Below are positions 1-9,266 of a stretch of 64,000 nucleotides of DNA, piece after piece (position 1 is the stretch's first letter; each line of letters opens with the position of its first letter). Both the position numbers and the translations under genes were made by a program. Under the pieces are notes generated by a model. The model was not told the origin of the DNA. It searched no databases and worked only from the letters and a program-made list of their open reading frames with translations. The stretch is from Sulfurospirillum diekertiae (lineage in GTDB: Bacteria; Campylobacterota; Campylobacteria; Campylobacterales; Sulfurospirillaceae), in the NCBI RefSeq assembly GCF_002309535.1, contig NZ_CP023275.1, positions 310,001 to 374,000 on the forward strand, read 5' to 3'.

Positions 1-423
1 AAAGTCGATGAACTTGAACTTCCGATGATGGTTTCTCACAACGAGTCAAAATTTCAAACGGGTTTTACCATTACCATAGAAGCCAAAGAGGGTGTGACCA
101 CGGGTGTGAGTGCACAAGATCGTCTCACGACTATACAAGCCGCCATTCATCCTAAGGGCAAAGCAAAAATCGTCTCTCCTGGACATGTTTTTCCGCTTCG
201 TGCCAAAGAGGGTGGCGTATTAGAGCGAGATGGTCATACCGAAGCTTCGGTCGATTTGATGCGTCTTTCAGGACTTTCACCCTATGCCGTTTTGTGTGAA
301 CTGACCAATGTAGATGGGACAATGACCGTAGGCGATGACATTTATGACTTTGCTGCGAAACACGGGTTTCCCATTGTGAGCATTGATGAAATTATTGAAT
401 ATCGCAAAAAGCACACACTTTAA
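1..423 (+). CDS. ribB: 3,4-dihydroxy-2-butanone 4-phosphate synthase, 5' truncated by window edge
   Basis: The reading frame is open from base 1, so the N-terminus lies outside the window. The product converts ribulose 5-phosphate to the four-carbon precursor of riboflavin. Family landmarks are visible: MVSHNES, then [15 protein letters not shown], then [15 protein letters not shown] and [10 protein letters not shown]. These hold the acidic metal ligands and the His used in catalysis. The protein stops soon after this domain (IEYRKKHTL), with no GTP cyclohydrolase II domain, so it appears to be a stand-alone RibB rather than a RibBA fusion. The gene converges with the LysR gene that follows, 10 bases away. 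Confidence 0.9.
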   Translation, partial: KVDELELPMMVSHNESKFQTGFTITIEAKEGVTTGVSAQDRLTTIQAAIHPKGKAKIVSPGHVFPLRAKEGGVLERDGHTEASVDLMRLSGLSPYAVLCELTNVDGTMTVGDDIYDFAAKHGFPIVSIDEIIEYRKKHTL

Positions 424-433
424 GATGTACCCG

Positions 434-1333
434 TTATAGGCTTGTGAGCTTATGACGGGCACTCATTTGTGCGTGAACAAACTGTTTAAATTCGTTAAAA
501 AGTCTACTTTGGTATTTATTTTTATGGTAAATGAGGTAAAACGATCGACCAATTTTTAAGTTGACCAAGTTCACTTCAAAAAGTTCACCACGATTCAGTT
601 CGTTGGTAACGGCAACTTTGGAAAGACAGGTGATGGTTTGAGGATTATTGAGCAAAATGGTTTTCGCCTCTTCAAATTCAGAAAACTCCATAAAAATATT
701 TAAATCCAGAGCAATCTCGCCTAAAGCTTTTAAAAAAACCTCTCGTGTACCTGAGCCTTTTTCCCTTAAAATCCACTTTTTATGAAACAGCTCATCGATA
801 TAAAATGTTCCTTCCCCAAGACACGCATCACTGCTCACAACAATGAGTTGGTCATCGCCAATGGCATCTTTGAGAATGTCTGCATCTTCGCACGATGATT
901 CGATAAAGCCTATATCGATGGTCGAATCTTTCACCATTTGAATAATCTGAGAAGAGTTTTGAATGTCTTTTTGAATTCTCACCTCTTCATGGTGTGCTAA
1001 AAAATCAAAAACAATTTGTGGGGTGATAAAATCCCCAATCGTTTTACTCGAAGCGATTTTTAAAATACCCGAGATTTTACTGTTCTTAAAAAAATCCTCG
1101 GCATCATTGAGTGCTCTAAAATGCGAGTAGGTTTTTTCTTTAAAAAGCCTGCCGATTTCATTCAATACTAACTTTTTTCCGATGCGATCAAAAAGCTGTT
1201 CTCCTATTTGCGCTTCCAACGACTTGATAGAAAGCGAAATAGCTGATTGGCTGATACCCATTTTTTGTGCTAAATTAGAGATATGTGAATCTTCGCAGAG
1301 AGAATAAAAAAATCTCAATTCTTGAAAGGTCAT
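434..1333 (-). CDS. LysR-family transcriptional regulator (YeiE/CysL-like context)
   Basis: The 299-residue length is typical of LysR proteins. Residues about 1-60 form the winged helix-turn-helix (LAQKMGISQSAISLSIKSLE), followed by the effector-binding domain. It is divergent from a YeiH-type exporter with about 100 bases between them. That arrangement matches yeiE/yeiH in enterobacteria, where the regulator answers to sulfite. Control of the neighbour is inferred from context and from a short palindrome in the shared gap. The effector cannot be read from the sequence. Confidence 0.85.
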   Translation of the reverse strand: MTFQELRFFYSLCEDSHISNLAQKMGISQSAISLSIKSLEAQIGEQLFDRIGKKLVLNEIGRLFKEKTYSHFRALNDAEDFFKNSKISGILKIASSKTIGDFITPQIVFDFLAHHEEVRIQKDIQNSSQIIQMVKDSTIDIGFIESSCEDADILKDAIGDDQLIVVSSDACLGEGTFYIDELFHKKWILREKGSGTREVFLKALGEIALDLNIFMEFSEFEEAKTILLNNPQTITCLSKVAVTNELNRGELFEVNLVNLKIGRSFYLIYHKNKYQSRLFNEFKQFVHAQMSARHKLTSL

Positions 1334-1359
1334 AATGGCTCTTTAATATAATATATTTA

Positions 1360-1370
1360 TGATTATATCA
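1360..1370. promoter_or_regulatory. candidate LysR operator
   Basis: TGAT-TAT-ATCA lies midway between the divergent LysR and YeiH-type genes, inside AT-rich flanks. The arms form a dyad in the place expected for autoregulation and divergent activation. The site is short and the region very AT-rich, so this is only a candidate. Confidence 0.3.
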
Positions 1371-1435
1371 AATATAATTTATTTTACTTATCAAAAAAAT
1401 GATTTTATAATGGCACAAATATTTCAAGGATGCGT

Positions 1436-2464
1436 ATGTTTCAAAAAGAAAATCGAAATAACACCTTTAGTGGTATTTTATTTGTAGCGCTCTTTTCAAT
1501 GAGTGCAACGTATTTAGCTGATTTTGCCATTTTGAAACATCTTGGCATCAGCCCTTTAATTGTGGGCATTGTCTTGGGTATGATTTATGCCAATACTTTG
1601 CGTAACAGACTGCCGCATGAATGGGTTCCTGGCATTCTTTTTTCAACCAAAACCATTTTACGAACAGGCATTGTCCTTTATGGCTTTCGCATTACGTTTC
1701 AAAACATTGAAGCGGTGGGAACGGCAGGTATATTCACCAGTGTAGTTATCGTTGCTTCGACCTTCATCATCGGTTATATTGTTGGAACAAAAGTGTTGAA
1801 GCTCGACAAAGAGACGACGATTCTGACCAGCGCAGGCAGTTCCATCTGTGGGGCGGCGGCTGTGTTAGCCACCGAGCCTGTCATCAATGCTGAGCCTTAT
1901 AAAAGCGCCATTGCGGTTTCTACGGTGGTAGTGTTTGGAAGCATTGCCATGTTCTTGTATCCGTTTTTATACACATTAGGTCTCATTCCACTCTCGCCTG
2001 AGGCAATGGGAATTTACATCGGCGGAACGATTCATGAGGTAGCGCATGTCGTGGCTGCTGGCAATGCCGTGGGGATTGAAGCTGCAAAAACTGCGGTCAT
2101 CGTAAAGATGATACGGGTGATGCTCCTTGCTCCTTTTTTGGTGATTTTAGGATTTTGGTTGGTACGCACAACTCAGCACGTCGCTCAAAAACAAAAGAGC
2201 AAGATTACGATTCCTTGGTTTGCTGTCTTTTTTATCATTGTTGCAGGATTTAACTCTTTTAATTTCTTGCCTCAAGGCTTGGTGGGTGACATCAATGCCA
2301 TTGATACTTTTCTGCTGACCATGGCGATGACGGCACTGGGAATGGAAACGAGTGTAGACAAGTTTAAAAATGTGGGGATGAAACCCATCTATCTCGCAAC
2401 GATTTTATTTGCATGGCTGATGGTGGGAGGCTTCTTTATCGTTCAATGCTCTTTGAGTTTATAG
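1436..2464 (+). CDS. YeiH/UPF0324-family membrane protein (putative sulfate/sulfite exporter family)
   Basis: About ten hydrophobic segments run through the protein. Family signatures include GISPLIVGIVLGMIYAN near the N-terminus and SAGSSICGAAAVLAT in the middle. The protein probably exports a small anion from the cytoplasm. The substrate is not established for the family; the usual label is putative sulfate exporter. An ATG at 1430 overlaps the Shine-Dalgarno AAGGA (1426-1430), so the ATG at 1436, five bases after it, is preferred (342 residues). It is paired with a divergent LysR gene as in yeiE-yeiH. Its 3' end overlaps the convergent glutathione peroxidase gene by six bases. Confidence 0.85.
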   Translation: MFQKENRNNTFSGILFVALFSMSATYLADFAILKHLGISPLIVGIVLGMIYANTLRNRLPHEWVPGILFSTKTILRTGIVLYGFRITFQNIEAVGTAGIFTSVVIVASTFIIGYIVGTKVLKLDKETTILTSAGSSICGAAAVLATEPVINAEPYKSAIAVSTVVVFGSIAMFLYPFLYTLGLIPLSPEAMGIYIGGTIHEVAHVVAAGNAVGIEAAKTAVIVKMIRVMLLAPFLVILGFWLVRTTQHVAQKQKSKITIPWFAVFFIIVAGFNSFNFLPQGLVGDINAIDTFLLTMAMTALGMETSVDKFKNVGMKPIYLATILFAWLMVGGFFIVQCSLSL

Positions 2465-2935
2465 GTAAAGAAGAATATCAAGCTCCAACGATTCTGGTTT
2501 GGTGGCGGGGGCAAAACGATTGACAACAACCCCATTTTTATCGACTAAAAATTTGGTGAAATTCCATTTAATCGCTTCAATACCCAAAAGCCCTTTTTGC
2601 GCCTCTTTAAGGTAGGCGTAGAGCGGGTGGGTATGCTCTCCATTGACATCGATTTTGGCAAACATAGGGAAGGTAACACCATACGTAATTGAGCAAAAAC
2701 TCTTGATGTCATCTTCGCTTAAGGGCTCTTGGTTCATAAATTGATTGCATGGAAAACCTAAGATGGTAAATCCCTTATCTTTGTACTTTTCGTATAAATT
2801 CTCTAGCCCTTCATATTGATTTGTAAAACCGCATTTACTCGCAACATTGACGATGAGTAAAACTTTGTTTTGAAACATATTCATTGAGATAGTTTCACCG
2901 TTGATCGTTTTGACTTCAAAGTCGTAAATGCTCAT
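2459..2935 (-). CDS. glutathione peroxidase-family thiol peroxidase (cysteine type)
   Basis: 158 residues, a normal length for the family. The peroxidatic residue is Cys35 in NVASKCGFT. The supporting Gln and Trp/Asn lie in LGFPCNQFMNQEP and WNFTKFLVD. The enzyme is thioredoxin-fold and cytosolic, since no signal peptide is present. Cysteine-type members usually use thioredoxin rather than glutathione to reduce hydrogen peroxide or lipid peroxides, so the electron donor is uncertain. It is a monocistronic-looking gene, separated by 57 bases from the yitT operon on the same strand. Confidence 0.9.
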   Translation of the reverse strand: MSIYDFEVKTINGETISMNMFQNKVLLIVNVASKCGFTNQYEGLENLYEKYKDKGFTILGFPCNQFMNQEPLSEDDIKSFCSITYGVTFPMFAKIDVNGEHTHPLYAYLKEAQKGLLGIEAIKWNFTKFLVDKNGVVVNRFAPATKPESLELDILLYL

Positions 2936-2992
2936 GAAAGCTCCTTGTTTTTACAAAACATGAAAAGCAGAAAATTATAGCAAAGTTATCCG

Positions 2993-3844
2993 TTAGTTTC
3001 GTCCTAAAAATTCAGAAGCTTCAGAGATGATGAGAAATGCTTCAGGGTCATATTCTCGAATGATGTCTTTTAAGAGTTGAATCTTTGACATCTCAACAGT
3101 GACTAAAATCATTGTCTTGATTTGCTTTTGATGGTGCAAGCCAATGCCTGTAAAAATTGTACCATGCTCTTCAATACGCTCCCTAATCTGTTCGGTTAAG
3201 GCTTCCACATTGTTAGAGACAATCTTAACTACTTTTTTGGAAGGACGACCGGTCAGAATAACGTCGATGATTTTTGTGCTCATGTAAACGCTAAACATAC
3301 TGTAGAGTGCTTTTTTGACATCGCCATACGCAAAAATATAGGCCATCATAATGGAAAGGTCGATGGCTAAAAGGACTTCTGCTGCTTTAAATTTACTTCT
3401 TTGCGCGGCAATTTCGCCCAGAATGGACGTACTTCCTGTCGAAGAACGTCCTTTGATAATCAATCCAACGCCAAGGCCAATGCAGATGCCACCAAAGACC
3501 GAAGCGAGTAAAATATCATCGGTAATGGGTTTGAGGTGCAAGACTTCGCGAAAAAGATCGGTGAAAAATGAGGTTGCAAAAAGTGCCATTAACGTTTTAA
3601 GGCAATAGAGTTTTCCAAAATAAAAATAACCGAGCACGACAAATGGAATGCTAACAATCAAAATGAGTGTTCCTAGTGTTAGTTGTGTGATGAAAAAATG
3701 CAAAATCAGTGCAATACCAATGCCACCACCCGTTATGACGCCATTAGGAGAGAGAAAACAGACGACACCAAATGCCATCGACATGGTTCCTAACAGAACG
3801 TAAATTGTTTGCAACAGTTGTGTAGAAAGCATAGAATATTTCAT
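2993..3844 (-). CDS. YitT-family membrane protein
   Basis: 283 residues with about five or six N-terminal transmembrane segments (DUF161/YitT region). A soluble C-terminal domain of about 90 residues follows (from about 205, VKIVSNNVEALTEQIRER), as in the DUF2179 part of this family. Glycine-rich membrane stretches such as GGGIGIALIL and GICIGLGVGLIIKG are typical. The transported substrate is unknown for the family. Its ATG overlaps the sppA stop by one base, so it is the last gene of the amidohydrolase-sppA-yitT operon. Confidence 0.85.
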   Translation of the reverse strand: MKYSMLSTQLLQTIYVLLGTMSMAFGVVCFLSPNGVITGGGIGIALILHFFITQLTLGTLILIVSIPFVVLGYFYFGKLYCLKTLMALFATSFFTDLFREVLHLKPITDDILLASVFGGICIGLGVGLIIKGRSSTGSTSILGEIAAQRSKFKAAEVLLAIDLSIMMAYIFAYGDVKKALYSMFSVYMSTKIIDVILTGRPSKKVVKIVSNNVEALTEQIRERIEEHGTIFTGIGLHHQKQIKTMILVTVEMSKIQLLKDIIREYDPEAFLIISEASEFLGRN

Positions 3845-4704
3845 TATTTGAGATACCCCATCAAATTAAAAATAGGCAATTTGGAACTGCTCTCTAGTTT
3901 TTTCATCCATTTGTCCATTTTGTCTGGTTTTTCCCAAACGGGATGACTGACATTGGAAAGCTCTTCAACTTTGCTTTTAGCGGTTTGAATAGAGCCTACT
4001 TCATCAATAAGGTGAATGCCGAGTGCTTTATTGGCGATAAAGACTTGCGCATTGGCAAATTCGTTAGGTTTGGCAAGATTGAGTCCGCGTGCTGTGGCAA
4101 CATCGGTGATGAAAAGCGTGTAGGCATCATCAATCAAATCTTTGAGTGCACCGCGCTCTTTGGGTGTCCACTCTCTGGTGAACGTTCCCATCTGTTTGTA
4201 ATCGCCTGCGGTGATAATCTGCTCGGAAATGCCCAGTTTTTTAGCCAGTTCTGCGACATTAGGCGCTTGGAAAAGAACACCGATAGAGCCGATAAAAGCT
4301 CCTGGATTGGCGATGATGTAATTGGACCAAATCGAAGCATAATAACTTCCACTGGTCATACTGCCTGCGGCATACGCCACGACTGGTTTGTGTTCAGATA
4401 ATCGTTTTACCGCCATCGAAAGCTCGATGGAAGGCGCTAATGCACCACCTGGGGAGTCTACTTGTAAAAGGACACCCTTGATCTTTTCGTCTTTGTCTGC
4501 TTTGTCAATCTCTTCTAAAATATCTTGGACATTTAAGATTTCGCCTTCGATTTTCACAACTGCAAGGTTTGGGGTTTTAAGCTCTTCTTGAGAACCATAA
4601 ATGAACACCAAAAGCAGTACAAAAAGCATCGCTTTAAAGTGGTTTTGGATGTAGCTCAAAATAGCGCCGATCCAGATAAAAGGCTTTTTAATCAGTTCTA
4701 GCAT
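3844..4704 (-). CDS. sppA: signal peptide peptidase SppA (S49 serine protease)
   Basis: A membrane-anchored Ser-Lys protease that degrades cleaved signal peptides at the inner membrane. One transmembrane segment is at about residues 24-37. The catalytic Ser is about 118 in SMTSGSYY and the general-base Lys about 170 in AGDYKQMG. VDSPGG (about 82-87) is the oxyanion/substrate strand. At 286 residues it is the short single-domain form. Its start overlaps the end of the upstream amidohydrolase gene by seven bases. Confidence 0.92.
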   Translation of the reverse strand: MLELIKKPFIWIGAILSYIQNHFKAMLFVLLLVFIYGSQEELKTPNLAVVKIEGEILNVQDILEEIDKADKDEKIKGVLLQVDSPGGALAPSIELSMAVKRLSEHKPVVAYAAGSMTSGSYYASIWSNYIIANPGAFIGSIGVLFQAPNVAELAKKLGISEQIITAGDYKQMGTFTREWTPKERGALKDLIDDAYTLFITDVATARGLNLAKPNEFANAQVFIANKALGIHLIDEVGSIQTAKSKVEELSNVSHPVWEKPDKMDKWMKKLESSSKLPIFNLMGYLK

Positions 4705-5924
4705 AATTGTTCTCCGTCAATAAAAGTTAAATGGGTTTGATGTGTGTGTAAGATAAGTTGCAAAGGCATATCTTCTTTTTCACACGCTTGGGGTAAGGTT
4801 ACTACGATGAGGTCAGCATAACGTTCTTTTTCAAGCACGCCACACGGTAGTTGTAGCGCTTTTGCCGCATTACATGTAACGCTTTGTAAAAGCGTTTGCG
4901 CAAGGCTTGAAAGCTCTAATTTGGGGTGTAACATCAGAGCACTTCGCATCTCATCCCAGAGGCTGAGTGAAATGTTGGAGCTAAGACCATCGGTTCCTAG
5001 GGTGAGGTTAATGTTCTCTTTTTGCACTGCTTCAAGATCAAGTTTTCCTACACCTAAAAGTCGGTTGGAAACAGGGCAATGGGTTAGAGTTGCTTGTTGT
5101 TTGGCAATCGTATCTAACTCGTGTTTTGTTGCTTGTACGGCGTGGGTGAAAAGCGTTGGATTGTGTGAAAAGAGCTCTAGGTATTCGACCGCTTCACACA
5201 TCGGTTTGGCGTGTGGATTAAACGCACTAAAGAAGCTTTGAAAATCGCCACTCCCTGTATCAATCCATGCACGCTCCGCAGGGCTTTCCATAAAATGCGT
5301 CGAGACCACACATCCCTCTTCACGAGCAATTTGAAGCGCTTTTTTAGCCAAAATCGGGTGTGTTGAATAGGGCGAATGCACTGAAACGGCAGGTATAAAA
5401 CGTTTACATGTAAACTCTTGTGAGGCTTCAAGTCGTCCTCTGAAATCTCCATACATAGCATCCACCGCACTGGGGACTGAACCTAAAACCTCATTGAAAT
5501 AAACGACACGTTGAGGTGCCTCAACACACGCTTCCAAGTCGGCTCCAAAACTGCTGATGGCACCTAAAGTTGTAGTGCCACTTTTGAGCATCTCTTGGAG
5601 TTTACATGTAATGAGTTCTGTTGTTGCAAGTGCACTGAGCTCTTCACGGTGTTTGATGACGGATTGAAGCCATGAAATAAAATCACCATAGCGGAGCATA
5701 CTCTGGTTTGCACTAAATTCTAAATGCACATGGCTATTAATCAGTCCGGGTAAAATGACGCTATTTTGAGGCGTTTCAATCAATTCTGCATGAGGGTATT
5801 TGTGTTTTAAATCTTCACTTAGTCCTACATCAATGATGGTTTCATCAAAAGCAACAGCACCTTTTTCTATGATCTCAAAAGAGGCGTTACAGGGCACTAC
5901 AAAGTCTGCAATTAACAGTTTCAC
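4698..5924 (-). CDS. amidohydrolase, probable aminofutalosine deaminase of the menaquinone pathway
   Basis: Metal-dependent deaminase of the chlorohydrolase/Mtad superfamily. Metal ligands are seen in order: HVH in NSHVHLEFSA (about residues 65-67), then STHFMESPAE, LTHCPVSNR and LGTDGLSSN. Campylobacterota make menaquinone by the futalosine route, and this subfamily deaminates 6-amino-6-deoxyfutalosine in Campylobacter and Helicobacter relatives, so mqnF-like is the best guess. Close alternatives are S-adenosylhomocysteine or guanine-type deaminases. A GTG at 5924 with AAAAAAGGA just upstream is chosen (408 residues). The longer frame to 6032 would run into aroQ and has a non-family N-terminus. 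Confidence 0.7.
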   Translation of the reverse strand: MKLLIADFVVPCNASFEIIEKGAVAFDETIIDVGLSEDLKHKYPHAELIETPQNSVILPGLINSHVHLEFSANQSMLRYGDFISWLQSVIKHREELSALATTELITCKLQEMLKSGTTTLGAISSFGADLEACVEAPQRVVYFNEVLGSVPSAVDAMYGDFRGRLEASQEFTCKRFIPAVSVHSPYSTHPILAKKALQIAREEGCVVSTHFMESPAERAWIDTGSGDFQSFFSAFNPHAKPMCEAVEYLELFSHNPTLFTHAVQATKHELDTIAKQQATLTHCPVSNRLLGVGKLDLEAVQKENINLTLGTDGLSSNISLSLWDEMRSALMLHPKLELSSLAQTLLQSVTCNAAKALQLPCGVLEKERYADLIVVTLPQACEKEDMPLQLILHTHQTHLTFIDGEQLC

Positions 5925-6003
5925 ATCGATCCTTTTTTGGCGTAATTGTATCCTAAACTTACCCCTGATATAATAAGAGTAAATTTTAAACAAAAGGTAA
6001 CCA

Positions 6004-6489
6004 ATGAAAATTGTCGTGATCCAAGGTCCCAATCTTAATATGCTCAGTCACAGAGAGCAAAGTATTTATGGCGGTATGAAACTTGAAGAGATTCACTCTC
6101 AAATGGATACGGTAGCAAAACAAAATGGGTTTGAAATTGAATTTTTTCAATCCAATTTAGAGGGCGAAATTGTCGATCGTGTCCAAGAGTGCTTGGGCGA
6201 TGCAGATGGTATCATCATCAATCCAGCGGCGTATACACACACCTCTATTGCGATTCGTGATGCGATCAGTGCGGTTGCTTTACCAGCGATTGAAGTGCAT
6301 ATTAGCAACATTCACAGACGTGAAGAGTTCCGTCAAAAAAGCATGACAGCGCCTGTTTGTACGGGTCAAATCAGTGGTTTTGGACCGTTTGGTTACCATC
6401 TTGCGATGATCTCTATGATGCAAATGCTCGGTGAACTTGATGCGCTTCGCAAAGCACAAGCAGCACAACAACAAGTCACAAAAGCGTAA
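6004..6489 (+). CDS. aroQ: type II 3-dehydroquinate dehydratase
   Basis: Third step of the shikimate pathway: trans-dehydration of 3-dehydroquinate to 3-dehydroshikimate, in the cytosol. Family motifs are [13 protein letters not shown] with the catalytic loop SIYGG (active-site Tyr), [15 protein letters not shown], the His motif [14 protein letters not shown], and GFGPFGY. Members form dodecamers. 161 residues is normal. The SD AAAGGTAA lies just upstream of the ATG. It is the first gene of aroQ-M24 peptidase-folK, with one base to the next start. Confidence 0.95.
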   Translation: MKIVVIQGPNLNMLSHREQSIYGGMKLEEIHSQMDTVAKQNGFEIEFFQSNLEGEIVDRVQECLGDADGIIINPAAYTHTSIAIRDAISAVALPAIEVHISNIHRREEFRQKSMTAPVCTGQISGFGPFGYHLAMISMMQMLGELDALRKAQAAQQQVTKA

Positions 6490-6490
6490 G

Positions 6491-7519
6491 ATGAACTACA
6501 TTCTCCAAGATGAAAACGCACTCTACTTCGAGTGCGGTTTTTCATGCGACCATGCGGTTTTTTTAAAGCTGGGAAGTGAAGCCTTTTTTATCACCGATGC
6601 ACGTTATACTACAGAAGCCTCTGAAGTGATTAAAAATGCTACCGTTTTGGAAGGTGACAGACGCGATCTTTTAAAAACAGCGCGTCTGTTAATTCGAAAA
6701 AGTGGTATCACGACGCTTGCGTATAATCCAGCCGAATGGAATGTGGAAGCGTATGCAAGGCTGAGTGAAAAACTGAACATCAACTTTCAAAAAAAACCGA
6801 ATTTTTCGCAACAAAAACGCATCATCAAAAGTGATCGAGAGCTTGAAATCCTCAAAAGTGCGGCACTTTTTGGCAAAGAAGCCTTTACACGTTTTGGAGA
6901 ATTTTTAAAACATCATGGGGAAGGTATGGATGAAAAACGTGCCTTCTTTGAAGCCGAAGCGATTTTAAAACGCCATGGTGAACTAGGACTTAGTTTTGAG
7001 CCGATTATCGCTCTTGGAGCCAATGCTGCCAAACCACATGCACTGCCTACATGTAAAACGCTTCAAAAGGGTGAACTCGTTCTTTTAGATGCGGGGGTGA
7101 AATACCAGCGTTACTGTTCCGATCGTACACGCACGAGCTTTTTTGGTGAAGCGTTTAACTTTGAAAAAGAGCAACATTTTAACGAGACCTTGAAACAGAA
7201 AGTTTATGATACAGTGTTGCTCGCGCAAGAAGCAGCACTGAAAGCAGTTAAAATAGGTGTTAAAGCCAAGCAGATTGACAAAGCGGCACGCGATGTGATT
7301 GATAAAGCGGGATTTGGACAGTTTTTCATTCACTCAACAGGGCATGGCGTCGGACTTGACATCCATGAATTGCCTGTGATCAGTGCGCGCTCTGAAACCA
7401 TCATTGAAGAAAACATGGTCTTTACCATTGAGCCTGGCATTTACTTACCAGAGCAATTTGGTGTGAGAATTGAAGATACCATTATCGCGCGATATGACGG
7501 TGCCGAGGTTATGGGGTGA
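6491..7519 (+). CDS. M24-family metallopeptidase (Xaa-Pro aminopeptidase type)
   Basis: Pita-bread metallopeptidase that removes N-terminal residues before proline. The five metal ligands are visible: two Asp in LLDAGVKYQRYCSDRTRT, His in STGHGVGLDIHE, Glu in FTIEPGIY and Glu in VRIEDTII. An N-terminal creatinase-like domain occupies about residues 1-115. The ATG at 6491 is chosen (342 residues). A longer in-frame start at 6431 would read through the end of aroQ and add a lysine-rich, non-homologous leader. The stop overlaps the folK start by four bases. Confidence 0.88.
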   Translation: MNYILQDENALYFECGFSCDHAVFLKLGSEAFFITDARYTTEASEVIKNATVLEGDRRDLLKTARLLIRKSGITTLAYNPAEWNVEAYARLSEKLNINFQKKPNFSQQKRIIKSDRELEILKSAALFGKEAFTRFGEFLKHHGEGMDEKRAFFEAEAILKRHGELGLSFEPIIALGANAAKPHALPTCKTLQKGELVLLDAGVKYQRYCSDRTRTSFFGEAFNFEKEQHFNETLKQKVYDTVLLAQEAALKAVKIGVKAKQIDKAARDVIDKAGFGQFFIHSTGHGVGLDIHELPVISARSETIIEENMVFTIEPGIYLPEQFGVRIEDTIIARYDGAEVMG

Positions 7520-7983
7520 AGCTAGAGCGCATTCGATTTTTCCCTACATGTAAAAAAGCGAGACCCTCTTTTTTACACCGCGCAGTGGTTGGACTGGGTG
7601 GCAATCAAGGCGATGTTAAAAAGCGTTTTGTGAAACTGTATCGCCTGTTTGTAAACGATCCACGTTTTTTTATTCAAGAGAGTTCGATGGTGCTTCAAAA
7701 TCCACCTTTTGGCTACCTGGATCAGCCTGATTTTTACAATGCGGTTATTGTGTTGCAAACATCTCTAAGCGCAAAAGCATTGCTGAAAGTGCTTTTACGC
7801 TTAGAACATCTTTTCGGGCGAGTGAGGCTCTTTAAAAATGGACCAAGAACGCTGGATTTGGATATAATATTTTTCGATAATCAAAAAATTCAACAACCTA
7901 ACTTAATCGTTCCACATCCTAGATGGCAGGAGCGAGCATCGGTTATCGTTCCACTCTTTACACTAAAAAGTTTTAAAGGATAG
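7516..7983 (+). CDS. folK: 6-hydroxymethyl-7,8-dihydropterin pyrophosphokinase
   Basis: Folate synthesis: transfers pyrophosphate from ATP to 6-hydroxymethyl-7,8-dihydropterin. Motifs are VVGLGGNQGD near the start of the domain, QPDFYNAVIVLQT, and the magnesium/ATP motif GPRTLDLDIIFFD with PHPR after it. The start is GTG, overlapping the previous stop (GTGA). An extension of about 20 residues precedes the usual N-terminus, which may mean the true start is slightly downstream. It lies just ahead of flhF, as in other Campylobacterota. Confidence 0.92.
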   Translation: MKLERIRFFPTCKKARPSFLHRAVVGLGGNQGDVKKRFVKLYRLFVNDPRFFIQESSMVLQNPPFGYLDQPDFYNAVIVLQTSLSAKALLKVLLRLEHLFGRVRLFKNGPRTLDLDIIFFDNQKIQQPNLIVPHPRWQERASVIVPLFTLKSFKG

Positions 7984-7985
7984 AG

Positions 7986-9266
7986 GTGAAATTTCATACG
8001 TTTAGTGGCGAAACACCAGCAGAAGCACTCAAGCAGGCTCAACAAGACTGTGGTGAAAATGCGCTTGTAATAAGCACCAAACAAATTCGCAAAAAGACCA
8101 TTAGTACTTCAGCTCTGTATGAAGTGGTTGTTGCCATTGAAGATGATCAACCTACTGCTGTCCCTAAAAAACCAGAACCAAAAGTTGAGCACAAATATAA
8201 AAGTGGCGAAGATGTCCTTTTTAGCCTCTCTGAGGCGGCAAAACAAATCTCTCAAATTGCACAAGCTACGGGTGATATGGGGGGTACAAATGCTTCAAGA
8301 GAAGCAGAGCGAGCTCAAAATAGCGAGGGTATTGGCGAGATTAAATGTGAAATCAATAAGCTTGCCGATAAAATTAAACTGATTCAAGAGATGTTCTGGG
8401 AAGAGCGAGCCCCACACCGCAATCATTTAGCCATTCCTTCAGAATTTTCAGAGATCTATAAACTCGCAAAAACCAGTGGTATGGGCGAAGATCATTTAGA
8501 AAATATTATGAACCTTACGTTAGAACACATGCCTGTGCGAATGAAAAATAGTTCCGAGACAATCAAACGCTATTTTCAAGTCTTACTTCGCAAACTCATT
8601 CCTGTACGGATGGAAGCAGAACTTCCTAAAGGCAATAAGCGCGTGATGATGTTTGTGGGACCTACCGGTGTGGGAAAAACAACGACGATTGCAAAGTTGG
8701 CAGCACGTTACTCGTACATTCAAGAAAAGCGCGCCAAAGTGGGTATTATCACCCTTGATACTTATAGAATTGGTGCAGTAGAACAACTCTTTCAGTATGC
8801 TAAAATGATGCGCTTACCGATAGAGGATGTGGTTGATCCGAGTGATTTTAATAACGCTCTTTCATCGCTCAGCCATTGCGATGTGATTTTGATTGATACC
8901 GTAGGAAGCTCACAGTACGATAAAGATAAACTGGTGAAACTGAATAAGTTTTTACAAAGCTCACAATTACAAATTGACGTTAACTTAGTGCTCTCCGCAG
9001 GTAGTAAGCTTGAAGATCTTAAAGAGATCTACAAAAATTTCTCTTTTTTAGATATTGATACCCTGATTTTTACAAAATTTGATGAAACAAAGGTTTTTGG
9101 AACGATATTTTCTTTGATTTACGATATTGACAAACCTGTAAGTTATTTTTCCATTGGTCAAGAGGTGCCTGACGACATAGTTCCTGCATCCAGTGATTTT
9201 TTGGTTGAATGTATTTTAGATGGCTTTGAGAAAAAAAGAGGTGAATATGGAAACGCAGGCGAATAA
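7986..9266 (+). CDS. flhF: flagellar SRP-like GTPase FlhF
   Basis: SRP-family GTPase that sets the position of the polar flagellum and is needed for FlgSR signalling in Campylobacter. B domain at residues 1-140 (MKFHTFSGETPAEALKQAQ, then a low-complexity linker), N domain about 150-210, G domain from 215. The P-loop is GPTGVGKT (about 225-232), with DTYRIGAVEQ and a switch region following. The start is GTG at 7986, three bases after folK. The 3' end overlaps the flhG start, so the two are translationally linked. Confidence 0.95.
   Translation: MKFHTFSGETPAEALKQAQQDCGENALVISTKQIRKKTISTSALYEVVVAIEDDQPTAVPKKPEPKVEHKYKSGEDVLFSLSEAAKQISQIAQATGDMGGTNASREAERAQNSEGIGEIKCEINKLADKIKLIQEMFWEERAPHRNHLAIPSEFSEIYKLAKTSGMGEDHLENIMNLTLEHMPVRMKNSSETIKRYFQVLLRKLIPVRMEAELPKGNKRVMMFVGPTGVGKTTTIAKLAARYSYIQEKRAKVGIITLDTYRIGAVEQLFQYAKMMRLPIEDVVDPSDFNNALSSLSHCDVILIDTVGSSQYDKDKLVKLNKFLQSSQLQIDVNLVLSAGSKLEDLKEIYKNFSFLDIDTLIFTKFDETKVFGTIFSLIYDIDKPVSYFSIGQEVPDDIVPASSDFLVECILDGFEKKRGEYGNAGE

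Noticed and set aside
2459-2935. Selenocysteine glutathione peroxidase
   Set aside because: The active-site codon encodes Cys and there is no in-frame TGA.
5925-6032. Longer N-terminus of the amidohydrolase, starting at 6032
   Set aside because: It would overlap aroQ head-on and add a hydrophobic leader foreign to the family; the GTG at 5924 has a good SD.
6431-6490. Earlier start of the M24 peptidase
   Set aside because: The added residues are an out-of-frame reading of the aroQ end. ATG 6491 gives the family N-terminus.
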